A DNA stretch of 37,729 nucleotides from an uncultured Saprospiraceae bacterium (lineage in GTDB: Bacteria; Bacteroidota; Bacteroidia; Chitinophagales; Saprospiraceae), in NCBI GenBank assembly GCA_937997635.1, contig CALLFA010000033.1, positions 1 through 37,729 of the forward strand, written 5' to 3'. Below the pieces are notes generated by a model. The model ran no database searches. It had not been told where the DNA came from and saw nothing but the letters and a program-made list of their open reading frames with translations. The position numbers were made by a program, and so were the translations under genes. Numbering within the stretch: the stretch's first letter is position 1; every line of letters begins with the position of its first letter. This document shows positions 25,321 through 35,087 of this stretch, in pieces.

Positions 25321-27669
25321 CTACTGCAGTACTACTTTTTGACAAGCCTTTTTCGTATCATCAACCGTCACGCAGACGAAATACAATCCACTCTCCACTG
25401 AAGGTAAATCCAATTCAATACTGTTCGTTTTGTTGACAGACCAGCGCTCAACCAATGCACCGTCTAATCGAATAAGATCGATTCTAGTCATCGCATTAAA
25501 TCCACTTTGGATCAATAATTTATCATTGGCAGGATTAGGAAAGGTTTCAAATTGAATAGAGTTATCCGTCTCTGAAGTGCTTGTCAGAAACGCACAATCA
25601 TTTGGAAAGCCATTAAAACTAAATACGATTTGATTTCTTACATTCACCACTTCAGATGCTGAAATACAAAATGATTCTTCGTCAATGGCGGTATAGCTAA
25701 GTTGGACAAACTCTTCATCCTCCTGAGTTCTAGCTAAAAGTTCAATTTCATCAAATAAAAAGACTTGGGTCATATTTCGATCTTCATAGCCATTAGATTT
25801 CATCTGGTCAATTCCAGAGATATCAACGCCTTCAAAACTCAATTGGATAGCTTTCAATGCGGTTTGTGAACTACTATAAGCCAGTGTGATTAATTGATTG
25901 GTCCTATCTATATCTGAAACAGTAAACCGTACCGTGTCCAACTCTTGATATTGGCCTGCCGGAAATAAACAATGACTATGGCTGTCCGTTTGCAGATTAC
26001 CATTTCGCAAGCAGTCATTGGCGAGTACGACATCGTAGACACTAATCTCTCCATCGTCGTTTAAGTCAAAGCATGGTTCGGCTGGTATACCTGATGATGC
26101 CAAATTTTCTAAATATTCTTGTATATCGTTAGCGTCCAATTCACCATTGCCATCAAGGTCAGCAAAATGACTCGTACCACCACACACATTGTTGCAATCG
26201 ATAACAGCACTTCCGTATGCGAAACCTGCACAATCTCGATAGATGCCACAATCTTTGTCTAGAATTTCGATTGTAGGACTTGGTCCTGATTTATCAATAA
26301 AGATGCATACCTGCGCCCAATTATTGTCATAATCTGATTCTCTAAATCCACGAAGGTCTGGCAGGCGATTCCAATTGATACGAACAACTAATGTGTATTC
26401 ACCTTCTTCCACATTGGTAATGTCTACCCATTGGCATGGAATATTACTGGAATACAAATCTTCACATCCTGCGGTGATGCCCATAAAATTGCAGAAGTAT
26501 CTTTGTTGTCTATCTGGACATTCTGAGTCCTGTACGCAGAAGCCGTTTTTAAATCCGATTGGTTCTGGATTACCGTTACCGGCAAATAGAATGTATTCGG
26601 CATAACCGAGTTGATGGTAATGTTGATGGCAATTGTCATTGGAAAAACCTCCTCCATTGTCTTCGGGAGAACCAATGATGTAATCTGAATTACCCACATT
26701 TTTTATCAAAGTAGAAAATCGCACAATGTATCTCTTGCCCGGTCCAGTCAAACAACCTTCTTCTATCAAGCACACATCATTCTGTTGGACAGAATCTAGA
26801 AAAACGCTTTCTTCAAAAACGGTTTGGTCTACTTCTAAATCAGGTGCACAGTCGTTATAAAAGCAACTGCCATCATCAGATGTAGCGAAGGGATAATAAT
26901 TACATGCATCAGGATCCGTACAACCAGGATTGTCAGTGAATTTCGAAATGGTCAGATTAATATTGCTTGTCCAATTGACTCGGTCAATCAAAGACAATCG
27001 TATGTAGTAAGATTTATTTGCTTCTAATGGAATGGCATTGAAACCCGAAGAAGGTGGACAAAAGCTAAAGTCTTTCGAAAAGGCTATTGCACCTTCAGGG
27101 CCATCACTAAATTCTGAGAGGCATTGTTCGTATACCCACATGCGCGTTTGTGGAAATCTGCGTTCTCTATTTAAATCACAATTGAGCAATTGGTACAAAC
27201 CGGAACTTGGCGGAACAAATTCTACCCAATAATCTTCAACAGGTGGCCATACAACGGTATCATTCAATTCATTGTAGAAAAACGCACTTTCGCAAATCTT
27301 GCCTGGCTCACAACCAAATCCATGCGTTTGCAAGCTATCCGTTAGGAATCTTGACAACACTATTTGACCATTAAATAATACCTCGTATTCAATTGGACTT
27401 TCTGTGTCTGAGGGGTTTGAATCTGAGACCAATAATCGATAACAATCCTTTTCTGCAATTAAAAAGTCGTTGCTGCATTCAGAAGAGGCGTCACATCCAG
27501 AGAAGTCAGACGTAGTGATGACATTTTCATCGCCATCTTGCAATTCCCAAGATATATCTTCAGGAAACTCATTTAGGGATACTCGGATGGAAATATTGTC
27601 TATCCCCTGCGCTATGGTTAACATAGACATAAGTAGAAATGACATACATGAGATTAGTCTCCGCTTCAC
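25321..27669 (-). CDS. T9SS-secreted protein with lysyl-oxidase domain and dockerin-like repeats
   Basis: A 782-residue protein. A signal peptide (1-21) is followed by a domain of unclear type. A Cys-rich calcium-type motif (CTDPDACNYYPFATSDDGSC, 250-269) leads into a lysyl-oxidase domain, about 277-459. The copper ligands match the family: His348, His350 and His352 in CHQHYHQLGY. Lys374 (IGFKNGFC) and Tyr406 (CEDLYSS) match the residues that form the lysine tyrosylquinone cofactor in animal enzymes, and PCQWVDITNVEEGEYTLVV is the typical following block. Two EF-hand or dockerin-like loops lie at 504-553 (DLDGNGELDANDI and DLNDDGEISVYDV). Residues about 707-782 are a T9SS type A sorting domain (FPNPANDKLLIQ to KKACQKVVLQ). 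It is probably surface-displayed or released, and may oxidise lysines to cross-link matrix proteins. Confidence 0.9.
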   Translation of the reverse strand: MKRRLISCMSFLLMSMLTIAQGIDNISIRVSLNEFPEDISWELQDGDENVITTSDFSGCDASSECSNDFLIAEKDCYRLLVSDSNPSDTESPIEYEVLFNGQIVLSRFLTDSLQTHGFGCEPGKICESAFFYNELNDTVVWPPVEDYWVEFVPPSSGLYQLLNCDLNRERRFPQTRMWVYEQCLSEFSDGPEGAIAFSKDFSFCPPSSGFNAIPLEANKSYYIRLSLIDRVNWTSNINLTISKFTDNPGCTDPDACNYYPFATSDDGSCFYNDCAPDLEVDQTVFEESVFLDSVQQNDVCLIEEGCLTGPGKRYIVRFSTLIKNVGNSDYIIGSPEDNGGGFSNDNCHQHYHQLGYAEYILFAGNGNPEPIGFKNGFCVQDSECPDRQQRYFCNFMGITAGCEDLYSSNIPCQWVDITNVEEGEYTLVVRINWNRLPDLRGFRESDYDNNWAQVCIFIDKSGPSPTIEILDKDCGIYRDCAGFAYGSAVIDCNNVCGGTSHFADLDGNGELDANDIQEYLENLASSGIPAEPCFDLNDDGEISVYDVVLANDCLRNGNLQTDSHSHCLFPAGQYQELDTVRFTVSDIDRTNQLITLAYSSSQTALKAIQLSFEGVDISGIDQMKSNGYEDRNMTQVFLFDEIELLARTQEDEEFVQLSYTAIDEESFCISASEVVNVRNQIVFSFNGFPNDCAFLTSTSETDNSIQFETFPNPANDKLLIQSGFNAMTRIDLIRLDGALVERWSVNKTNSIELDLPSVESGLYFVCVTVDDTKKACQKVVLQ

Positions 27670-28456
27670 TTATTAGGCTGTTAATGGGATTAAACTTAGG
27701 CTTATAAAGGTAAGTTGTACTCAACTCTAATGATAGTCTCAAAGCTATAATTAACACATAAGGTATTATCACAATGTATAAGAATGGAGTGAAGCAGACA
27801 TCAACAAAGGTGCTTAAAATGCGAAGAGCCCGAGTTTGCTATCAAACTCTGGCTCTTTCGACTAAGGTCTCAAAATAAGAAAACTACATTTTTAGGGTCT
27901 TGGGATATGTAAAACAAGTTCTTAAAAGTAGATCTATTCTTGTTTCATTCGCTAATATATAACAGATTTTTATAATCTATTACTCTTAGAGTAAAAAGTT
28001 ACTGTAAATAATGATTTTTTTTATATATGAACTTATTACAATAGTATACCAGTGATACTGAATTGCTTACATATATGTGAAGTTATCATATAGGAGGTGA
28101 TATTTATCTCATTCAGTATCAATTAGTTAGACGAAATCGCTAATTTTTATCTGCCCTTCACCCTTTAAAAAGCTGATGAAAAGCTAAAAAAGTTGGAAAT
28201 CCTTGACTTACTATATACTACATTAATACGCGCCCAACTTTTACCCTATAAACGTTCATCAACGGTGAACAAGAAGATGCTATAATGGGTCTTTAGCAAA
28301 TTTCCAGTTGTCATCGCAGACCACATTGTTATCCATTTTATAATCAAGCATTAGATATCAAACGCAATCAAGTACAACAAACGGTTTGCTACCTACCAGC
28401 ATTAGCCAACATTCCAGTCTTTGCACTGTTTACATTATCTCATTACTGTTAACAAA
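27670..28456. other. Gene-free spacer with an imperfect hairpin and an inverted repeat
   Basis: About 790 bp without a convincing gene. AAGAGCCCGAGTTTG and CAAACTCTGGCTCTT (27824-27857) pair over 15 bp with one mismatch and a CTAT loop; no good T-tract follows. TGATACTGAAT and ATTCAGTATCA (28053-28121) form an 11-bp inverted repeat around AGGAGGTGAT. Short open stretches between 28240 and 28440 match nothing I recognise. Confidence 0.6.
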
Positions 28457-28918
28457 ATGAATGTAACCCTAAAGACACCAGTTAAGGGCAATTACAAAAA
28501 AATAATTGCTGCTTTTGACCGTGATCTATTCGAAGCACTAAAACCTCCCACTGGGGAAATGGAAATTATAACGTTCACTGGTTCTCAAAAAGGAGACATA
28601 GTACACCTTCGATTTATAAAACCTTTTAAGGCGGAATGGATCAGTGATATTGTGGAAGATGACATGACAGATGACAAAGCATGGTTTGTAGATGTTGGCA
28701 GGAACATACCTTGGCCATTAGGTTCATGGACACATCGGCATATTGTGGAAAAAATTGATGATACCCATTCTATGATTATAGACGACATGACGTTCACTGG
28801 AAAAAATGCCTTCCTTACATTGCTACTCAAACCTGCAATATTTATTGGGTTCTATCCTAGAAAAAAAATCTATAAGACGTATTTCGATGCACTTTACCTT
28901 TCTGGTCAGACTGTTTAA
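28457..28918 (+). CDS. SRPBCC-family ligand-binding protein
   Basis: The start is taken at ATG 28457 (MNVTLKTPVKGNYKKI), giving 153 residues, usual for the family; the frame is open upstream with no match. The order of strands, with FDRDLFEALKPP near the start and PWPLGSWTHRHIVEKIDD later, fits the helix-grip (START-like, SRPBCC) fold that binds hydrophobic ligands. The gene lies 33 bp before a flavin amine-oxidase-like gene and is probably cotranscribed; such pairs occur in carotenoid- or sterol-like pathways, but no specific ligand can be read. Confidence 0.7.
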   Translation: MNVTLKTPVKGNYKKIIAAFDRDLFEALKPPTGEMEIITFTGSQKGDIVHLRFIKPFKAEWISDIVEDDMTDDKAWFVDVGRNIPWPLGSWTHRHIVEKIDDTHSMIIDDMTFTGKNAFLTLLLKPAIFIGFYPRKKIYKTYFDALYLSGQTV

Positions 28919-28951
28919 TTTTAACTTGCATTCCTTTAATAAACATTACTA

Positions 28952-30181
28952 ATGAGCAATCCCATCATCATTGGAGCTGGAGTATCAGGACTGGTCGCTG
29001 CACTTGAATTAGAGAATGCTGGTTATACACCACTCATCATCGAAGCTACAGATCGTGTCGGCGGCAGAGTAAAATCAGATATGGAGAGAGGATTAGCACT
29101 TGATCACGGCTTTCAGGTATTGTTATCAGATTATCCGGAGGCTAAAAAATATTTAGATTATGACCAACTGGACTTGATCCGATTTACACCTGGAAGTGTC
29201 ATTTTTAAACATGGCAACCCACAAAAAATCGGAGATCCACAAAGAAACGCCTCATTCCTATGGCCGACATTAACTGCAAGCATTGGTTCTCTATTGGATA
29301 AACTGAAGATTCTGAAGCTGTCAAAAAAACTTAAGAATAAAAGTATTGATGCAATTTTTTCTACTCCTGCAACTTCAACTCTGCAGTATCTAAACGACTT
29401 CGGATTTTCTCCTAAGATCATAGACAATTTCTTTCAACCATTCTTTGCTGGTATTTATCTAGAAGAAAACTTGAACACTTCGAGTAGAATGTTTGAGTTT
29501 GTGTACAAAATGTTTGGTACTGGTTATGCGACTATCCCGCGTAAGGGCATGCAGGCTATTCCTGATCAGCTGGCAGCCAAGCTCTCTAAGACAACCATAC
29601 AATTCAATACCAAAGTACATAAAATTGAAGACAAAATTGTTCACCTCGACAGTGGCGAAACAGTAAAGGCAGATCACATCATCATAGCAACAGATCCAAG
29701 CTCTCTATTTGGTCCAACTAAACACAAACAAACCCAATGGAAGCCTTGCTACAATATCTATTTAGCGACAGAGCGTAGTGTATTTAATGAAGCCATCATA
29801 GGCTTACTCCCAAATAAAGAATTGCTTACCAATAACTTCCACTTCCTTGGTGATGTCTTTGGCGGCAATACAGAAATACTATCCGTTACAGTTGTAAAAC
29901 AACACAGTTTATCTGATGAAGAAATGGTGGAAACGGTAAAAAAAGAATTAGACAAACATTGCAATATAAAGACAGGTGCATTGGTCAAATTATTTCACAT
30001 CGAAAAAGCACTTCCCGATCTTGGTCAACTGGCTTACGAACCCAAAGCTGAGGATCTTTATCTTGCACCAGGTGTCTATTGCTGTGGTGATCAACTAGCA
30101 AATGGCTCATTAAATGCAGCTATGGCAAGTGGTCGTAAGGCAGCTGAACAGATTATACACATCGCACAAAGTACTTCTTGA
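28952..30181 (+). CDS. FAD-dependent amine oxidase/desaturase-like protein
   Basis: A 409-residue flavoprotein. The FAD motif IIGAGVSGLVAALELENAG begins at residue 6, followed by IEATDRVGGRVKSD, the conserved ribityl-binding arm. The C-terminal FAD-closing segment is VYCCGDQLANGSLNAAMASG. The layout matches the phytoene-desaturase / protoporphyrinogen-oxidase-like branch of amine oxidases. No signal peptide is present. The SRPBCC neighbour suggests a lipophilic substrate; the reaction is not determined. Confidence 0.82.
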   Translation: MSNPIIIGAGVSGLVAALELENAGYTPLIIEATDRVGGRVKSDMERGLALDHGFQVLLSDYPEAKKYLDYDQLDLIRFTPGSVIFKHGNPQKIGDPQRNASFLWPTLTASIGSLLDKLKILKLSKKLKNKSIDAIFSTPATSTLQYLNDFGFSPKIIDNFFQPFFAGIYLEENLNTSSRMFEFVYKMFGTGYATIPRKGMQAIPDQLAAKLSKTTIQFNTKVHKIEDKIVHLDSGETVKADHIIIATDPSSLFGPTKHKQTQWKPCYNIYLATERSVFNEAIIGLLPNKELLTNNFHFLGDVFGGNTEILSVTVVKQHSLSDEEMVETVKKELDKHCNIKTGALVKLFHIEKALPDLGQLAYEPKAEDLYLAPGVYCCGDQLANGSLNAAMASGRKAAEQIIHIAQSTS

Positions 30182-30400
30182 CATTTTAAACAGTGGTTCC
30201 TCACATACAGCAGTAGATTTTGACCCATTTCATCCACTCTATTGTCCACTTCAGTTCTTATTCCAACATTGATTCTTATTTTTAACTCACCTTTGTAGCC
30301 ATAAACCATATCATTTTTGAAAGCTAATTACGACATACATATATACCAAAATGAAAATAGTTTGACCGTTTCTTACTTGATCTTTTATCTGTTCTCATCG

Positions 30401-31633
30401 TTGAAAATACTCGTGAATACCTCTATAAGTGCATCTATCCTTTTATTATTGATGACGACAATGGATGCTAGCGCCCAGTCGAACAAAGCATACATCTATG
30501 GTTCAATTACAACAAAGTCGGATGACCGATTCGAAGGCTTCATGCGATGGGGAAAAGAAGAAATGTTCTGGCATGACTTATTCAATTCTGAAAAAATCCA
30601 ATCTGAACAAAAGCGCGTAAATCGAAGTAGTGAATCTGAAAGTATTTGGGATCGTTTTGAATGGAACATCAGCAGGATTTGGGACAATAAATACAGCGAT
30701 GTGACCCACCTTTTTGCTTGCCTTTTTGGAGACATTAAATCACTCGAAATTGGTAGAGGCGATCTTGTTTTTTTAGAAATGAAAAATGGGAATCAGTTAC
30801 GTCTAAATGGCGGCTCAAATGATATCGGAGCAACAGTTCATTTACATGATTATGAATTAGGGAAAATCTCTTTTGACTGGAAAAGGATTGATAGAATTGA
30901 CTTTTTTCAGGCACCAGAAGGAGCCACACCACCATTTGGCAAACCTTTATATGGTGAAGTAAAAACGAGACGCAATGGAAATTTTACTGGCTACATTAAA
31001 TGGGATTTGGATGAACGATGTGGAGATGATATTTTGGATGGAGATACTGATTTTGGAGATCAAAAATTCGAATTCAAAAATATTGTTCAAATAGAAAAAG
31101 ACGGTATTGGATCAACCGTTATTTTTAATTCAGGGCGCAAACTCTTTTTGGATGGTTCCAACGACGTCAATAGCGGGAATCGAGGCATAGCTGTCTATGA
31201 TCACAATATTGGAAATATAGAAATTCCATGGAAGCAATTTGAAAGTGTTGAATTTATCGATGACAATCAATCTGGTCCAGGGTATCATGACTTTACAACA
31301 CCAAAAAGTCTCGAAGCAACAATCACCACATTTGATGACAAACAATTAGAAGGCATGATCATTTATGACATAGATGAAATGTGGGAAATGGAAACACTCG
31401 AAGGTAAAGACAACGATCTCGAATATCAGATTCCCTTTCGTAATATCAAACGATTAACGCCTAAAAATTCATCTTTTTCATTGGTACATCTGTGTATCGG
31501 AGAAGAGTTACTGTTAGGTGATTTGCAAGATGTCAGTGCAAGAAACGATGGCATTCTTCTTTTTGCAAAAGGTGAAAAAGATCCCATACACATAGATTGG
31601 GATGATATCGATGAAATTCTATTTAAAGAATAA
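30401..31633 (+). CDS. Secreted triple-repeat protein, paralogue A (TTG start)
   Basis: The frame is open from 30317, but TTG 30401 gives MKILVNTSISASILLLLMTT and a clean signal-peptide cleavage (DASAQ), so it is preferred (410 residues). Three repeats of about 110-120 residues follow. Each starts near YG.I/V.T...F.G.I.WD..E, includes a gly/asp-rich NDI or NDV element (GGSNDIG, DGSNDVNSGNRGIAV, LQDVSARNDGILLF) and ends with DW/PW plus an acidic strand. They look like small beta-barrels and match no family I recognise. It is closely similar to the 33683 gene, and only 24 bp separate it from the histidine kinase gene. Confidence 0.75.
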   Translation: MKILVNTSISASILLLLMTTMDASAQSNKAYIYGSITTKSDDRFEGFMRWGKEEMFWHDLFNSEKIQSEQKRVNRSSESESIWDRFEWNISRIWDNKYSDVTHLFACLFGDIKSLEIGRGDLVFLEMKNGNQLRLNGGSNDIGATVHLHDYELGKISFDWKRIDRIDFFQAPEGATPPFGKPLYGEVKTRRNGNFTGYIKWDLDERCGDDILDGDTDFGDQKFEFKNIVQIEKDGIGSTVIFNSGRKLFLDGSNDVNSGNRGIAVYDHNIGNIEIPWKQFESVEFIDDNQSGPGYHDFTTPKSLEATITTFDDKQLEGMIIYDIDEMWEMETLEGKDNDLEYQIPFRNIKRLTPKNSSFSLVHLCIGEELLLGDLQDVSARNDGILLFAKGEKDPIHIDWDDIDEILFKE

Positions 31634-31657
31634 ATGCCTTCTTATCTTTAAACTACA

Positions 31658-32674
31658 TTGAAAAAAAGACACATATTCCTGACTCTGATCATTTTAGGAA
31701 GTATTGCTATCAGTATATTTCTATTAGACGGCATTGATCCAGAACGGAGTAACTCTGTCAATCTGACCTTGGCGTGGGCAATATTATCAAGTCTTGCTGT
31801 TTATTTTTTTAACGTCTTCTGGAATAAGGTTTTGAATCGAATGTTGTCATGGAAAAGATATCCTGGTGTTCGGTTTATTGTGCATATGATCACTGGAACT
31901 GTCTTATCACTTTTGATTGTATCGTGTGTATTCCAATTATTAAAAAACACATTTACAGAAGCGCCCGCACAATATGAACAATTGCTTTCGGCCAATATTT
32001 TTGGTTTAGCTTTATTGCTACCACTTTATGCTTCATTCTTCGGTTATAAATTTTTACGTGCTTGGCGAAAAGCAGAACTAGAATCTGAACAACTACAAAA
32101 AGAAAATACGCGATCACAAATGATTTCATTACGAAACCATCTTGATCCTCACTTTCTATTTAATAATTTAAACACACTTTCATCATTAATGGATATTGAT
32201 GTAGAATTATCTAAAGTGTATTTGGATAAATTCGCTGAAGTATATCGGACCATTTTGCGAACCGAACATAGTGACCTTACGACCGTGCAAGAAGAAATGA
32301 ATATGGTCAATGCTTACATTTACCTTATTAATATTCGGTTTAAAGATGCTGTCTTTTTTCATATTGACATTTGTGAAAACTGTAAGGAAAAAGCGATTCC
32401 GCCATTGACCATTCAGATGCTGATCGAAAATGTACTAAAGCACAACATTGCCAGCAAATCAAAACCTTTGCATATTACCATCAAGACTGAATCGGAAGAC
32501 ACTTTAGTTATTGTGAACAATCTTCAGAAAAAGCAGATTGATCCGGGCACAATAAGTGGCACTGGATTGGAAAATATAAAATCACGCTATCGCTTTTTTA
32601 CGAATGAGGAAGTGATCATCGAAGAGAATGCAAACACGTTTGAAGTACGCATTCCCCTAATGGTAGTAGAATAA
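31658..32674 (+). CDS. LytS-type sensor histidine kinase (TTG start)
   Basis: A 338-residue protein started at TTG 31658 (MKKRHIFLTLI). Four membrane helices (about 5-23, 33-52, 72-95 and 109-128) form the sensor part, with no long extracytoplasmic domain. A short coiled coil (136-155) leads to the His_kinase block NHLDPHFLFNNLNTLSSL, with likely phosphoacceptor His165. MLIENVLKHN is the N box and GTGLENIKSRY the G box. It pairs with the LytTR regulator 81 bp downstream and lies between two paralogous secreted proteins, which may be its input or targets. Confidence 0.92.
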   Translation: MKKRHIFLTLIILGSIAISIFLLDGIDPERSNSVNLTLAWAILSSLAVYFFNVFWNKVLNRMLSWKRYPGVRFIVHMITGTVLSLLIVSCVFQLLKNTFTEAPAQYEQLLSANIFGLALLLPLYASFFGYKFLRAWRKAELESEQLQKENTRSQMISLRNHLDPHFLFNNLNTLSSLMDIDVELSKVYLDKFAEVYRTILRTEHSDLTTVQEEMNMVNAYIYLINIRFKDAVFFHIDICENCKEKAIPPLTIQMLIENVLKHNIASKSKPLHITIKTESEDTLVIVNNLQKKQIDPGTISGTGLENIKSRYRFFTNEEVIIEENANTFEVRIPLMVVE

Positions 32675-32755
32675 AACCGAGATAGCAATGAGTATCCTTG
32701 TTATATTCTCCTTTTGGTATAATGACATTTTTTTCAAAAATAACATCCTAAAATT

Positions 32756-33517
32756 ATGAAAATACTACTCATAGAAGATGAACATTTTGCAGCGGAGAAA
32801 ATGAAAAAGTTGATTCATGACATCAATGAGTCTTACACTATCGTCGAGGTACTGGATTCAGTCGAGGCAAGCATTGATTATTTACAAACCAACGAACACC
32901 CTGATCTCATTTTAAGTGACATTCATCTGGCGGACGGCATTTGTTTTAGTATTTACTCTACAGTCAATGTGCAATGCCCAATTATCTTCACTACTGCGTA
33001 TGAGAAATATGCAATACAAGCTTTTGAAGTAAACAGCATAGATTATCTGTTGAAGCCCATCCAAAAAGAACGGCTACAACAAGCATTAGAAAAATATGAG
33101 TCCACTACTTTAGCAGATGCAGATTCTACCGCTCTTTTTCAAGAATTTAAAACACTTTTGGCAAAAACCAATAAGGAATATAAATCAAGGTTTTTATGTA
33201 AGCTTGGTAATAAAATAAAATCCATACCTACTGGAAGTATTCGCTACTTCTATAGCAAAGATAAATTGACCTTTTTAGTTGATGATAATCAAAATCGCTT
33301 TCCCGTCAATCACAATTTAGAGGAGATTGACAACATGTTGGATCCCAAATATTTTTTCCGAGTGAATCGCAAGTACATTATTCATTTTGATGGGATAGAT
33401 GAAATACATCCTTATTTCAAAGGTCGCCTCAAACTAAAATTGACTCCCGATATTAACGATGATATTGTAGTGAGTACAGATCGGTCGCCATTGTTTAAGG
33501 CTTGGTTGGATCGGTAG
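32756..33517 (+). CDS. LytTR-family response regulator
   Basis: A 253-residue regulator. The receiver domain (1-120) has the acidic pocket (IEDEH), phospho-acceptor Asp55 (LILSDIHLAD), Thr (FTTAYEKYAIQAF) and Lys (YLLKPIQ). The LytTR DNA-binding domain (about 145-250) has GNKIKSIPTGSIRYFYSKDK and FFRVNRKYIIH. Such regulators bind direct repeats upstream of targets. It is likely phosphorylated by the preceding kinase and may control the flanking triple-repeat genes. Confidence 0.93.
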   Translation: MKILLIEDEHFAAEKMKKLIHDINESYTIVEVLDSVEASIDYLQTNEHPDLILSDIHLADGICFSIYSTVNVQCPIIFTTAYEKYAIQAFEVNSIDYLLKPIQKERLQQALEKYESTTLADADSTALFQEFKTLLAKTNKEYKSRFLCKLGNKIKSIPTGSIRYFYSKDKLTFLVDDNQNRFPVNHNLEEIDNMLDPKYFFRVNRKYIIHFDGIDEIHPYFKGRLKLKLTPDINDDIVVSTDRSPLFKAWLDR

Positions 33518-33682
33518 TAAAAGCTCCACAATAATATTCCCGATTCACTCCACATTTCTACCGCTTCATCTTAAATGTCTTCATAATGATAAATTAAACC
33601 TTCAAATTTATGAACGTAAGCTGATTATTCAACTGGGTGATCCGAAATTAAACATCGACTCACCGATTAAAAGAAATCCATT

Positions 33683-34948
33683 ATGAAAACGAAACTTTTT
33701 CTTATCATTTTAACCGCTTTTGCCAATGCCTATCTTCTCAACGAAATTGACCCTGCTACTTCCTCTTCTAATGAAACATTGATTTATGGCACGATAACAA
33801 CTGAAGGCAATGATACTTATACTGGACAGATTCGCTGGGGTAAAGAAGAAGCCTTTTGGTTTGACTATTTCAACTCATCAAAGCCAAAAAATGAATTTCT
33901 GGATTATTTGACTGATGATCAACTTGATGATTTATCTGGGGGAAGTAATTATACAAGTACTAGCTCTTGGTTTGGGAAAAAAACGAGTATTGTGTCTTGG
34001 TCTAGCTCTAGCGATCATAGCCATTCCTTTGCTTGCCAATTCGGTGACATCAGAAGCATCGAAATGGGTCGCGGAGAAAAGGTAACCGTCATTTTGAAAA
34101 ATGGTTATGAAATGAAATTAAAAGGAGGCTCTAACGATATCGGAGAAGAGATACAAATTCACGATACAGAAATCGGACTGATTAAATTAGATTGGAAGAA
34201 TATAGATAGAGTAGAATTTTTTGCTACTCCAAGAAATTTAGAAAACGTGTTTGGTTCGCCATTATATGGCACAGTAAAATCAGAAGAAGGAGATTTCACT
34301 GGATACCTGCAGTGGGACCACGACGAACGATTAACAGAAGATGAATTAAATGGAGAAACTGATGATGGAGACTTAGACATCAAATTTGGCAATATAAAAT
34401 CCATCAGAAAGAAATGGAAAAGCAGTCTTGTGACTTTGCAGTCAGGACGCAGTTTCGAACTGGATGGCACAAATGATGTGGATGATGGCAACAGGGGTAT
34501 TATCGTCAATATGCCTGGACAAGGCCGAGTAGATATCGACTGGGATGAATTTGAAGAAATTCATTTTACCAATGCGCCTGGTAATTCCGGACTCACATAC
34601 ACATCCTTCAAAGGTGGGCAAGAGATTTATGGCACAGTACATACAAAAAACGGTCAATCGTACAAAGGTTCTTTGGCTTACGATCTTGACGAAGAATTTC
34701 AATTAGAAATTTTAAATGGGATGATTGATGATATTGAATATTTCATTCCCTTTTCCAATATTAGTCTCATTGAACCTCAAAGAAGAGATAGAGCGATGGT
34801 CACATTAAAAAATGGCACCAGTTTGGAATTAGAAGATAAGGTAGATGTCAGTGATGATAACGATGGCATACTTATTTTTGAAAAAGGAAAAGATGGTGAT
34901 GCGATTTATGTGAAGTGGGATGATGTTGAGTCTGTACGTTTGAATTGA
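33683..34948 (+). CDS. Secreted triple-repeat protein, paralogue B
   Basis: A 421-residue protein with a short N-terminal hydrophobic signal (MKTKLFLIILTAFANAYLL). It shares the full design of the 30401 gene: IYGTITTEGNDTYTGQIRWG aligns with IYGSITTKSDDRFEGFMRWG, and FACQFGDIRSIEMGRGEKV with FACLFGDIKSLEIGRGDLV. Three repeats are visible, starting near 32, 195 and 314 (YGTITT, YGTVKS, YGTVHT), each ending in an acidic beta-strand (VEFF, IHFT, VRLN). No catalytic motif is seen; the fold resembles repeated small beta-barrels. It follows the LytTR regulator by 165 bp. Confidence 0.8.
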   Translation: MKTKLFLIILTAFANAYLLNEIDPATSSSNETLIYGTITTEGNDTYTGQIRWGKEEAFWFDYFNSSKPKNEFLDYLTDDQLDDLSGGSNYTSTSSWFGKKTSIVSWSSSSDHSHSFACQFGDIRSIEMGRGEKVTVILKNGYEMKLKGGSNDIGEEIQIHDTEIGLIKLDWKNIDRVEFFATPRNLENVFGSPLYGTVKSEEGDFTGYLQWDHDERLTEDELNGETDDGDLDIKFGNIKSIRKKWKSSLVTLQSGRSFELDGTNDVDDGNRGIIVNMPGQGRVDIDWDEFEEIHFTNAPGNSGLTYTSFKGGQEIYGTVHTKNGQSYKGSLAYDLDEEFQLEILNGMIDDIEYFIPFSNISLIEPQRRDRAMVTLKNGTSLELEDKVDVSDDNDGILIFEKGKDGDAIYVKWDDVESVRLN

Positions 34949-35087
34949 TGATAAAGCTTGCTGGAGTAAAAAATTAATCGAGTATTGGTCACTAACGAAT
35001 TTGTAATCAAACTTTGTGCTTGTTAAAACTCTGGGTCTATTCGAGCTACGAATAAATGTGCTCTAGCATCTATTTATGCATAAGACT

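Noticed and set aside
27824..27857. Terminator hairpin in the spacer after the lysyl oxidase gene start
   Set aside because: The stem is good (15 bp, one mismatch), but neither strand has a clear T-tract and no gene ends nearby, so only a hairpin is recorded in the spacer entry.
28240..28440. Possible degraded gene before the SRPBCC gene
   Set aside because: Short open stretches in different frames match no family that I can recognise, and stops are frequent in every frame.
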